NCBI RefSeq assembly: GCF_000615975.1
Contig: NZ_BAMP01000038.1
Location: 1 to 37,336 of the forward strand
Length of the DNA: 37,336 nt
Source: Nitratireductor aquibiodomus NL21 = JCM 21793
Lineage (GTDB): Bacteria; Pseudomonadota; Alphaproteobacteria; Rhizobiales; Rhizobiaceae
Direction: 5' to 3'
Shown: positions 1-7,674 of the stretch, piece after piece
Position numbering within the stretch: the first letter of the stretch is position 1
Layout: every line of letters starts with the position of its first letter
The notes under the pieces: model-generated
What the model saw: the letters and a program-made list of their open reading frames with translations, nothing else
Database searches by the model: none
Told to the model about the DNA's origin: nothing
Program-made: the position numbers and the translations under genes

Positions 1-274
1 TGCGATGGCGCAGCCAGGCGTTGGCCGCCGCGTAGAGATCGCCAGCCACGCCCGACTGAACCACGAGATTGCCCATCAGCAGGAACAGCGGCACGACAGA
101 CAGCGTGTAGCTCCTGCCACTGTCGAAGAAGACCTGCCCGAGCATGGCCAGCGCCGGATGCCAGCCGACGATCGAGACAACGCCGATCAGCCCCACCGCC
201 GTCATCGCGAATGCGATGGGCACGCCCGCGAAGATGAGCGCCAGAAGCAGCGCCATTCCGATTGGCCACGCCAT
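1..274 (-). CDS. TRAP transporter large permease, DctM-type (5' part only)
   Basis: Reading the minus strand from an ATG at 274 gives 91 residues beginning MAWPIGMALLLALIFAG, then PIAFAMTAVG and a VVPLFLLMGN stretch. This is the usual N-terminus of the large DctM membrane subunit of tripartite ATP-independent periplasmic transporters, which carries the sodium-coupled transport channel. The gene continues beyond the left edge, so only about a fifth is present. Its start overlaps the stop of the DctQ gene by one base (TGATG), which indicates translational coupling in a dctP-dctQ-dctM operon. The open frame runs without stops to the window edge. The identification rests on the hydrophobic pattern, these motifs and the position after DctP and DctQ. 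Confidence 0.88.
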   Translation of the reverse strand, partial: MAWPIGMALLLALIFAGVPIAFAMTAVGLIGVVSIVGWHPALAMLGQVFFDSGRSYTLSVVPLFLLMGNLVVQSGVAGDLYAAANAWLRHR

Positions 275-783
275 CAAACGCCCCCGCCATCGCTTTTGGG
301 CAGGCGCAGCACCGCCATGACAAGCGTGATCACCGCACAGACACCGGTGATGACTGCCGTCGCCTTGGCGAACGGCCCGAGCGGCGCACGCAGATACACC
401 GTCACCTCATTGTAGCTGTCGAGCTGGGCCCCATGGTTCCAGAGCTGCCAGGAAACGAGCCCCAGAACCACGGCAACCACAAGCCGGGCGAGATTGAGCT
501 GAATTCTCTCAGCCACGCCCCTGAGGCCGGCCGTGAGCAGATCGACACTCACATGCCCGTCATCCAAGCACACTGCCGGCAGCCCCACAAACACAATCGC
601 CATCAGGAGGATTTCGGTATATTCCGCGGCACCCGGCAGCGGCGACGACAGGAGATAGCGGCCGATCACATCGACCACCGTCACCAGCGTCAGCGCCACC
701 AGAAACGCGCCGCAAAGCACGGCAGTCGCCAGTCTTAGCCACCGCCGAGCCCGCATTGCGATCCGCTCGGAGGAGGCGGCCAT
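274..783 (-). CDS. TRAP transporter small permease, DctQ-type
   Basis: A protein of 169 residues with four hydrophobic segments (about 17-40, 55-73, 95-115 and 135-160), the size and topology of the DctQ small membrane subunit of TRAP transporters. The motif VVDVIGRYLL in the first segment and the following EYTEILLMAIVFVGLPA segment are typical of the family. The start ATG at 783 overlaps the TAA of the upstream binding-protein gene by one base, and its own stop overlaps the DctM start. DctQ is thought to stabilise DctM and to help the loaded binding protein dock in the inner membrane. Nothing in the sequence tells the substrate. The three genes diverge from a ring-hydroxylating oxygenase operon, which suggests uptake of its growth substrate. 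Confidence 0.9.
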   Translation of the reverse strand: MAASSERIAMRARRWLRLATAVLCGAFLVALTLVTVVDVIGRYLLSSPLPGAAEYTEILLMAIVFVGLPAVCLDDGHVSVDLLTAGLRGVAERIQLNLARLVVAVVLGLVSWQLWNHGAQLDSYNEVTVYLRAPLGPFAKATAVITGVCAVITLVMAVLRLPKSDGGGV

Positions 784-1808
784 TATTCAGCCGCCACCGC
801 TTTGATTTCGTCCTTGAGCTTGCCCAGAACCACCTCGAAGTCGACCCCCTTCGCCTCATAGGCCTTGGCGAGATCGTCGAACATGGGCTGCGTATTCTCG
901 CGCAGCGTCGCAAGCTCTTCTTCGGTCGCATCGTGGAAATCCACCGTCGAGCCGATGACCTCCATACCGGCTGCATCCGCCGCATCCCAGGCCTGGCCTG
1001 CCATGCGCGAGAACGCCTCGCCGGAGACCTCTTCGATGGCCGCCTTGTCCTCATCCGACAGGCTGTCGAACTTCGCCTTGTTCATTACGAAGAAGAACGA
1101 GACATTGTAGAGACCGCCCGGCACACGCAGTGCCTTGTCCACCAGCGTTTCCAGCTTGAAGAAAGGCACGGATTCGACGGGGAAGAAAATGCCGTCGGCA
1201 ATTCCGCCCGACAGGATTTCATAGGACTGTGGCGACGGTGCCTGGATCGACACCATGTCCATCGCTTCGGCAAGCTTGTTGGTGATGTTGCCGGCAACGC
1301 GGATCTTGGCCCCGGACAGGTCCGAAAGAGGCGAAACCGGCTTGCCCTTGGTGAACAAGAGCCCCGGCCCATGCCCGAACACGCCCAGCACCTTGGTGCC
1401 GCGATGCTCTTCGGCCTGCGCCAGATCGCTCTCGAACACACGCCAGAAGGCCACCGAAAGGCTCTCCGACGTATCGGCCAGAAACGGCATTTCGGCGATC
1501 TCGGTCAGAGTGAAACGTCCCGGCGTGTAGCCATGCACGCCGAATGTCAGATCCACCGCGCCATTGGCGGCAAGATCGAAATGCGCCGGCGGCGGCCCAA
1601 GCGGCGCATCCAGAATTTGCACCTCGATGCGGCCGGCGCTGGCCTCTTTCAGCTTCTCCGCCCAGGGGATCATCATGTCCCTGACAATCGGGTGAGACGG
1701 CGGCAGCCAGTTCGACATGCGCAGAACCGTCTCCTGCGCCATCGCACCAAAACTCATGGCTGTCGATAGAATAGATGCAGATACAAGTGTTTTGATCATG
1801 CGCGTCAT
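783..1808 (-). CDS. TRAP transporter substrate-binding protein, DctP-type
   Basis: A protein of 341 residues starting MTRMIKTLVSASI, with a signal peptide ending near GAMA-QETV and then the DctP fold beginning LRMSNWLPPSHP. Family hallmarks are WAEKLKEASAGRIEVQI, a MPFLADTSES segment and the conserved arginine in the AKIRVAGN motif, which in characterised DctP proteins pairs with a substrate carboxylate. A longer frame opens at 1862, but the ATG at 1808 is chosen because GGGAGGAG lies just upstream and the signal peptide then starts cleanly. The protein binds its ligand in the periplasm and passes it to DctQ/DctM. By family knowledge the ligand is probably an organic acid; its identity is not visible here. 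It is the first gene of the transporter operon, facing a large palindrome at 1866-1911. Confidence 0.92.
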   Translation of the reverse strand: MTRMIKTLVSASILSTAMSFGAMAQETVLRMSNWLPPSHPIVRDMMIPWAEKLKEASAGRIEVQILDAPLGPPPAHFDLAANGAVDLTFGVHGYTPGRFTLTEIAEMPFLADTSESLSVAFWRVFESDLAQAEEHRGTKVLGVFGHGPGLLFTKGKPVSPLSDLSGAKIRVAGNITNKLAEAMDMVSIQAPSPQSYEILSGGIADGIFFPVESVPFFKLETLVDKALRVPGGLYNVSFFFVMNKAKFDSLSDEDKAAIEEVSGEAFSRMAGQAWDAADAAGMEVIGSTVDFHDATEEELATLRENTQPMFDDLAKAYEAKGVDFEVVLGKLKDEIKAVAAE

Positions 1809-1865
1809 CGTTGCTCCTCCCATGACGGCCTCCTCCACACATGAAGCTTCCACAAGTTTCAACGC

Positions 1866-1911
1866 GCTTCAAGCTTAAAAAGATGAAATTTCACTTTTTT
1901 AGGCTTGAAGC
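1866..1911. promoter_or_regulatory. 46-bp near-perfect palindrome in the divergent promoter region
   Basis: Two 23-base half sites meet at 1888/1889 with no spacer and differ at only three positions. The outer arms are GCTTCAAGC (1866-1874) and GCTTGAAGC (1903-1911), and the centre is TGAAATTTCA (1884-1893). It lies between the start of dctP and the oxygenase operon, directly upstream of a TTGACA hexamer. The arrangement suggests an operator shared by the divergent operons. The cognate regulator is not identifiable from the sequence. Confidence 0.7.
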
Positions 1912-1940
1912 TTGACAACGCATAAATATGCGAATTCATA
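1912..1940 (+). promoter_or_regulatory. Putative promoter of the oxygenase operon
   Basis: TTGACA (1912-1917) is followed after 17 bases by TTCATA (1935-1940). The -35 box overlaps the edge of the 46-bp palindrome, so a protein bound there would be expected to block or modulate RNA polymerase. The -10 match is only moderate. The first start codon of the operon lies about 80 bases downstream at 2019. Confidence 0.5.
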
Positions 1941-2018
1941 TTAATTGGAGACTGCGGCTGACAATCCACCCGCCGAGTGGATTAAATGGAGGAGCCGCAG
2001 AGGGAGGAGATTTCGGCA

Positions 2019-2983
2019 ATGGGCGAATTGAAGCTCAAGGTATGCGCGAGCGAAGCGCTGACCCCACAAATTCGAACGCTCGAACTGGAAGCGGCCGATG
2101 GCGGCACGCTGCCCGGATTTTCTGCCGGCGCACATATCCGCGTTGCGCTGCCCGATGGCACGGACCGGCACTATTCCCTCGTCAATGCCAGTACCGAAGC
2201 AGGTGCCACCGACGCGCCCGCCACCTATCGCCTCGGCGTGCGCCTCGAAGAGGACAGCAAGGGCGGCTCGCGTTTCATGCATGGGCTGAAGGAGGGCGAC
2301 ATCATCGAAACCTCCGCCCCGCGCAACGACTTTGCGCTGGTCGATGCACAAGCGCCTGTCCTTCTCATCGCTGGCGGCATCGGCGTCACGCCGCTTATCT
2401 CCATGGCTGCCGAACTCAAGGCGAAGGACCGCCCGTTCTCGTTTCACTATGCCGGCCGGTCGCGCACGCTTCTGGCCTTTGTCGATGCGCTTGAGGCCAT
2501 CGAAACCAATGCCCTCACCATCCATTGCGACGACGAGCCCGAAACCTGCATCGACCTCAAGGCGCTGATCGGCAAGGCGCCTGCCGAAGGCACATCTATG
2601 TGTGTGGGCCACGCGGCATGATCGAGGCGGTGCGCGAAATCGCCCATGCCCGCGGCATCGCGAAGGACCATGTGCATTTCGAACTGTTCGAGGCGCATGA
2701 GGCCGAAGCGGGCGACAAGCCCTTCGAGGTCGAAATCAGTTCCACGGGTCAGGTCTTCACCATCCCGCCGGGCAAGTCCATCATCGAAGTGCTCGAGGAA
2801 GAAGGCGTCGATCTGATCTACGATTGCCAGCGCGGCGATTGCGGCATCTGCCAGACAACGGTCCTGTCCGGCATTCCCGACCACCGCGATGTCATCCTCA
2901 CCGACGATGAACGCGCGGCAAATGACGTCATGCAGATCTGCGTGTCACGCGCAAAATCCGACCGGCTCGTCCTCGACCTCTAG
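2019..2983 (+). CDS. VanB/phthalate-dioxygenase-type reductase (frame break near 2591)
   Basis: Joined across one frame break this gives about 321 residues: a flavin domain with the DRHYSLVNAS flavin motif, an NAD domain with LLIAGGIGVTPLISM and HIYVCGPRGM, and a C-terminal plant-type ferredoxin with CQRGDCGIC and a last cysteine in MQICVSRAKSD. Such reductases pass electrons from NADH through flavin and a 2Fe-2S cluster to a Rieske oxygenase. ATG 2019 is chosen over 1986 because GGAGGAG lies at 2003-2009. After GKAPAEG the frame ends in a spurious stop at 2621; restoring one C (GGCAC to GGCCAC at 2590-2591) brings back HIYVCGPRGM. I infer a sequencing error, although a genuine pseudogene cannot be excluded. 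The gene heads the operon and should serve the oxygenase encoded next. Confidence 0.85.
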
Positions 2984-3023
2984 GAGACCGACTGGACGGC
3001 GGCCAGCAAGGGAGCAGCAAGCC

Positions 3024-4354
3024 ATGAGCCGTTACGCGAACAACCCCCAGGCGATCAGAAATCTGATCCGGCCCACGGAAGTCCACCGCGACGTCTATAT
3101 CGATCAGGAAGTGTTCGAGCTGGAGATGAAACATCTCTTCGCCAACACCTGGGTCTTTGTCGGCCATGAGAGCCAGACGCCCAACAAGGGCGATTATTTC
3201 ACCACCGAGATCGGCACCAAACCGGTCATCATGGTGCGCCACTCCGACAATGAGGTCTACGTCCTGCACAATCGCTGCCCGCACAAGGGCACGAAGATCG
3301 CCATCGACCGGACGGGCAACACCGGAAAATTCTTCCGCTGCCCCTATCACGCATGGTCGTTCAAGACGAATGGCTGCCTGCTGGCGATCCCGTTGCGCAA
3401 GGGCTACAAGGATACCGGGCTCGAAGAAAGCGAATCCGTCAATGGCATGGCCCCGGTCGGTGCGGTAAAAAACTATCGCGGCTTCATCTTCGCCCGCCTC
3501 AACAAGGAGGGCCCGGACTTCGAAAGCTTCTTCGGAGAGGCGCTAAGCTCCTTCGACAACATGGTCGACCGCTCGCCCGAAGGCCGTCTGGAAGTGGCCG
3601 GGCCGCCGCTGCGCTATATGCATCGCTGCAACTGGAAAATGCTGGTCGAAAACCAGACCGACACCTGCCATCCCATGGTCGCGCATGAAAGCTCCGCCGG
3701 CACGGCCATCGACCTGTGGGAGAAGATGGACAAGCCCGAGGGCACGCAAAAGCCCATGGCCATGGAGGTGATCGCCCCCTTCATGAGCCCTATGAGTTCT
3801 TCGAGAACATGGGCATCCGCACCTGGCCGAACGGCCACGGCCACACCGGGGTGCATCACTCGATCCACTCCGACTATTCGGCCATCCCCGGCTATTTCGA
3901 GCAGATGGTCGAGGCCTATGGCGAGGAGCGCGCAAAGGCCATCCTCGGCGAGAACCGGCACAACACGGTCTATTTCCCCAACATCATGATCAAGGGGCCG
4001 ATCCAGCAATTGCGGCTGTTCACCCCCATTGCTGCCGACAAGACGCTTGTCGAAAGCTACATCTACCGGCTGGTGGGCGCGCCCGACATGCTTCTGGAGC
4101 GCACCGCCATGTACAACCGCATGATCAACGCGCCCACCTCCATGGTCGGCCATGACGATCTGGAAATGTATGAGCGCGCGCAGGAAGGCCTGCACTCCGA
4201 TGGCCTCGAATGGGTCAATGTCCAGCGCCTTTATCAGGAAGGCGAGAATTTCGACGAGATCGCCGTCGAAAACGGTACCACCGAGCGCCAGATGCGCAAC
4301 CAGTTCCACGCGTGGGAAAAATACATGACGATGACGATGGAAGGAGACGCGTGA
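3024..4354 (+). CDS. Rieske ring-hydroxylating oxygenase, alpha subunit (frame break near 3785)
   Basis: About 443 residues when one frame break is repaired. The Rieske cluster ligands are C85-P-H87 and C106-P-Y-H109. The mononuclear iron site shows D213-x2-H216-x4-H221 (in QTDTCHPMVAH), and a later GHDDLEMYERAQ segment probably gives the third iron ligand. The enzyme family adds dioxygen to an aromatic ring, using electrons delivered by a reductase. The frame changes inside VIAPFM; adding one G (ATGAG to ATGGAG near 3785) continues as EPYEFFENMGIRTW. The start at 3024 has AAGGGA upstream. The stop overlaps the beta subunit start (TGATG). The substrate is unknown; the CoA ligase encoded two genes downstream suggests a carboxylic acid or a product that becomes one. 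Confidence 0.9.
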
Positions 4355-4836
4355 TGAAGGCTCCCACCCGCGAAGACCTGATCGACTTCGTCTATGAAGA
4401 AGCCCGCATGCTGGACGATGGGCGCTTTGACGAATGGCTCGATCTGTGGACCCATGACAGCTATTACTGGATGCCGCTCGACTACAATCAGGAAGACGCC
4501 AAGCACGTCACCTCTCTGCTGCATGAAGACGCCTTCATGCGAAAATTGCGCGTCGAGCGCTTCAAGGGCGAGCGCACCTTCTCGCAAAAGCCGAAGACCC
4601 GCTGCCACCACGTTCTGAACCGCCCCTTCATCGACCATATGGACGAGGAGAAGGGTGAGTATGTCACCCACACGGCGTTTCACTATGTGGAGACGCGGCT
4701 CGACGATCAGATCCTGCTCGCCGCCACCGCGCGCCACGAGCTGAAGCTCATCGACGGCAGGCTGAAGATCACCCACAAGCGCGTCGATCTGCTCAATTCC
4801 GATGCTGCCTTCGGCAATATCCAGATGTTCCTTTGA
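4354..4836 (+). CDS. Ring-hydroxylating oxygenase, beta subunit
   Basis: 160 residues, the usual length for the small beta subunit of aromatic ring-hydroxylating oxygenases, with a SnoaL/NTF2-like fold suggested by the family pattern: an N-terminal helix DLIDFVYEEARMLDDGRFDEWLDLW, then YYWMPL, and near the end ARHELKLIDGRLKITHKRVDLL. Beta subunits mainly build the alpha3beta3 hexamer and do not carry metal sites, and none are visible here. The ATG at 4354 shares a base with the stop of the alpha gene, so the two are very likely translated in a fixed ratio. The reading frame is intact. Presence of alpha, beta and a single VanB-type reductase defines a two-component system without a separate ferredoxin gene. 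Confidence 0.92.
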   Translation: MKAPTREDLIDFVYEEARMLDDGRFDEWLDLWTHDSYYWMPLDYNQEDAKHVTSLLHEDAFMRKLRVERFKGERTFSQKPKTRCHHVLNRPFIDHMDEEKGEYVTHTAFHYVETRLDDQILLAATARHELKLIDGRLKITHKRVDLLNSDAAFGNIQMFL

Positions 4837-4849
4837 AAGCGCGCAGCAG

Positions 4850-6490
4850 ATGAAATCGCAGATCCCGCCGTTCGACACCGTGTTCGCGGCCTTTGCCGAC
4901 ACCGCCCGCCACTGGCCCGAGCGCCCCTTCCTGCACGTGCTGGAGGAAACGGCCACGGTCTACGGCATTCCCGCCGGCGAACTTTCCTATGGCGCAGCCC
5001 TCGCCGAGATCGAGCGGTTGAGGAACACCTATGCTGCCGGGGGCTATCGCGCCGGCATGCGCGTCATGCTCCTGATGGAAAACCGGCCGGGCTTCTTCCT
5101 GCACTGGTTCGCCTTAAATGCGCTCGGGCTCTCGGTCGTGCCGGTCAATCCCGACCTGCAATCGGCGGAACTGGAATACATGGCCGGGCACGCGCGCCCG
5201 GTTCTGGCGGTGGCCATCGCGAGTCGTGTGACAGATCTCGAACAGGCGGCCGCCGCCTCCGGCGTCGGCTTTCCGGTCGTCACACCCGAGGCGGACACCC
5301 CGTCGCTCGATCCGCGCTTTGCCGACATGGAGACGCCGCAGGGTGCGCCGCTCACCCGCGAAGCGGCTATGCTCTACACCTCCGGCACCACGGGCAAGCC
5401 CAAGGGCTGCGTCCTGTCGAACCTCTATTTCCTGCATTCGGGCCGCTGGTACGCAAAATCGGGCGGGCTGTGCGCCATGAAGGAAGATGGCGAGCGCATG
5501 ATCACACCGCTGCCGATCTTCCACATGAACGCCATGGCCTATTCGCTGATGGCGATGATCACGGTCGGCGGCTGCCTCATCGCGCTCGACCGTTTCCACC
5601 CGCGCAGCTGGTGGCAGAGCGTGCGTGACAGCCGAGCCACCTGCCTGCATTATCTGGGCGTCATGCCGTCCATTCTCATGAAGGCCGCCCCATCCGATCA
5701 GGACCAGGCGCACAATGTGCGCTTCGGTTTCGGCGCGGGCATCGATCCCAAGCTGCACGGCCCCTTCGAGGAGCGCTTCGGCATTCCCCTGATCGAGGGC
5801 TGGGCGATGACGGAGACGGGGGCCGGCGCGGTCATCGTCGCCAATCACGAGCCCCGCAAGCGCGGCACAAACTGCCTCGGCCAGCCCGGCCCGGATATCG
5901 AGGCCCGCGTGGTCGCAGACGATGGCAGCGAGGCAGCCCCCGGCCAACCCGGCGAACTTCTTGTGCGCCATGCGGGCGAGGATCCGCGTTTCGGCTTCTT
6001 CTCCGAATACTACGCCAACCCCGAGGCCACCGCCGAGGCGTGGGAAGGCGGCTGGTTCCACACCGGCGACATCGTCATGCGCGACGCCGATGGCGACTTC
6101 TTCTTCGTCGACCGCAAGAAGAACGTGATCCGCCGTTCCGGCGAGAACATCGCCGCCGTGGAAGTGGAATCCTTCCTCATGCAGCATCCCGACATCAAGG
6201 CGGCCGCGGTCGCCGCAGCACCCGACGAACTGCGCGGCGACGAGGTCTTCGCCTGTCTCGTGGTCGAGAGCGGCGAACGCAATGAGGCGCGCGCCCGCGA
6301 GATCGCCGAATGGTGTCTGGACCGCGTCGCCTATTACAAGGTTCCAGGCTACATCGCCTTTGTCGACGCCCTGCCCCTGACCTCGACGCAAAAGATCCAG
6401 CGCGGCGAACTGAAAACACTGGTCGCCCGGCTTCTCACCGATCCGGCAACGGTCGACACACGCTCCATGAAGAAAAGGCGCGCGGCCTGA
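4850..6490 (+). CDS. Acyl-CoA/aryl-CoA ligase (adenylate-forming enzyme)
   Basis: 546 residues starting MKSQIPPFDTVF at 4850, thirteen bases after the beta subunit stop. Adenylate-forming motifs are in order: the P-loop YTSGTTGKPKG (A3), GWAMTETG (A5), the WFHTGDIVMRDADG and DFFFVDRKKNVI region (A7-A8) and TSTQKIQRGEL with the C-terminal catalytic lysine (A10). The reaction is ATP-dependent adenylation of a carboxylate followed by thioester formation with CoA. The nearest general resemblance is to CaiC/long-chain and crotonobetaine-type ligases rather than to a specific benzoate ligase; substrate cannot be told. A frame extends upstream to 4802 but would overlap the beta gene, so the internal ATG is preferred although its ribosome site is weak. 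The stop overlaps the next start. Confidence 0.88.
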   Translation: MKSQIPPFDTVFAAFADTARHWPERPFLHVLEETATVYGIPAGELSYGAALAEIERLRNTYAAGGYRAGMRVMLLMENRPGFFLHWFALNALGLSVVPVNPDLQSAELEYMAGHARPVLAVAIASRVTDLEQAAAASGVGFPVVTPEADTPSLDPRFADMETPQGAPLTREAAMLYTSGTTGKPKGCVLSNLYFLHSGRWYAKSGGLCAMKEDGERMITPLPIFHMNAMAYSLMAMITVGGCLIALDRFHPRSWWQSVRDSRATCLHYLGVMPSILMKAAPSDQDQAHNVRFGFGAGIDPKLHGPFEERFGIPLIEGWAMTETGAGAVIVANHEPRKRGTNCLGQPGPDIEARVVADDGSEAAPGQPGELLVRHAGEDPRFGFFSEYYANPEATAEAWEGGWFHTGDIVMRDADGDFFFVDRKKNVIRRSGENIAAVEVESFLMQHPDIKAAAVAAAPDELRGDEVFACLVVESGERNEARAREIAEWCLDRVAYYKVPGYIAFVDALPLTSTQKIQRGELKTLVARLLTDPATVDTRSMKKRRAA

Positions 6491-7674
6491 TGGCGGTCCG
6501 CACCTCAAGACGGATGGGCTATGAGGGTGTGGTGCTCGCCGCGCCCGCCACCACGCCCTATCAGCGTTTCTCCAAGGAAACGGCGCATTGGTGGATCGCC
6601 CGCGCGCTGCGCCAGTCGCTTCAAAGCGCCGGCCTCAGCCCCCGCGATGTCGACGGCTTCTCGGTGGCAAGCTTCACGCTCTTTCCCGACACGGCGGTGG
6701 GGCTGACCCAGCATCTCGGCCTTACCCCGCGCTGGCTCGATCACATCCCCATGGGCGGGGCGAGCGGCGTTGTGGCGCTCAGGCGTGCAGCCCGCGCGGT
6801 GCAGGCCGGCGACGCCGACATCGTCGCCTGTGTCGCCGGCGACACCAACCATGTCGACAGTTTCCGGCGCATGCTCTCAAGCTTCAGCCGCTTCGCGCAG
6901 GACGCCTCATACCCATATGGTGCGGGCGGGCCGAATGCCTGTTTCGCGCTCCTGACCGACCACTACATGAGCGCCTATGGCGCGACCCGCGAGGATTTCG
7001 GCCGCATCTGCGTCGCCCAGCGCGACAATGCGCTGAAGAACCCGCACGCGGTGATGAAGAAGCCGCTCACCATGGATCAGTATCTTTCCGCGCGCATGAT
7101 CTCCGATCCCATCGCGCTGTTCGATTGCGTGATGCCCGTCAGCGGCGCAGAAGCGTTTCTCGTGATGCGGGAGGAGGACGCCCGCGCCGCAGGACTTCCT
7201 CACGCGCATATTCGCGGCAGCATCGAACGCCACAACGCCTTCCCCGAAGACCCGATCCAGATGCGCGGCGGCTGGGCCATGGATATCGACGAGCTTTACG
7301 CCATGGCCGACGCAAAGCCCGACGACATGGACCTGTTGCAGACCTATGATGACTACCCGGTCATCTCCATGATGCAGTTCGAGGATCTGGGGTTCTGCGG
7401 GAAAGGTGAGGGCCCGGCTTTCGTGCGCGAGCGCGACCTCACCATTGCCGGCGATTTTCCGCACAACACGTCGGGCGGCCAGCTTTCAGCCGGACAGGCA
7501 GGGGCCGCCGGCGGCTTCATCGGGCTGGTCGAGGCCATCCGCCAGGTCACCGGCGCAGCCGGTCCCACCCAGGTGGAAGGTGCCACGACCGCCATGGTCT
7601 CGGGCTTCGGCATGATCAATTACGACCGTGGCGTCTGCTCCAGCGCCGCCATCATTTCGGGAGCGGGCACATGA
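6490..7674 (+). CDS. Thiolase-fold protein lacking thiolase catalytic residues
   Basis: 394 residues of the SCP2/archaeal thiolase-like family (NTSGGQLSAGQ, ISDPIALFDC and SGFGMIN regions). The nucleophilic cysteine expected in the first half is replaced: MGGASG at 88-93 stands where C-A-S-G is usual. The histidine of the GH motif is glutamine (Q336), and no C-x-G motif is evident near the C-terminus. Normal Claisen chemistry is therefore unlikely. Family knowledge offers a precedent: Ltp2 of actinobacterial steroid degradation lacks the thiolase triad, pairs with the DUF35 domain of ChsH2 and acts as a retro-aldolase. Here the next gene encodes a DUF35 domain and overlaps by four bases, which supports an analogous complex. 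Tyr286 or Tyr289 could be catalytic, but this is untested. Confidence 0.82.
   Translation: MAVRTSRRMGYEGVVLAAPATTPYQRFSKETAHWWIARALRQSLQSAGLSPRDVDGFSVASFTLFPDTAVGLTQHLGLTPRWLDHIPMGGASGVVALRRAARAVQAGDADIVACVAGDTNHVDSFRRMLSSFSRFAQDASYPYGAGGPNACFALLTDHYMSAYGATREDFGRICVAQRDNALKNPHAVMKKPLTMDQYLSARMISDPIALFDCVMPVSGAEAFLVMREEDARAAGLPHAHIRGSIERHNAFPEDPIQMRGGWAMDIDELYAMADAKPDDMDLLQTYDDYPVISMMQFEDLGFCGKGEGPAFVRERDLTIAGDFPHNTSGGQLSAGQAGAAGGFIGLVEAIRQVTGAAGPTQVEGATTAMVSGFGMINYDRGVCSSAAIISGAGT

Noticed and set aside
1809..1862. The extended start of DctP at 1862
   Set aside because: The extra 18 residues precede the signal peptide and would sit before a strong GGAGGAG used by the ATG at 1808.
5114..6508. 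A 464-codon open frame on the minus strand
   Set aside because: Antisense to the CoA ligase, which has all adenylate-forming motifs.
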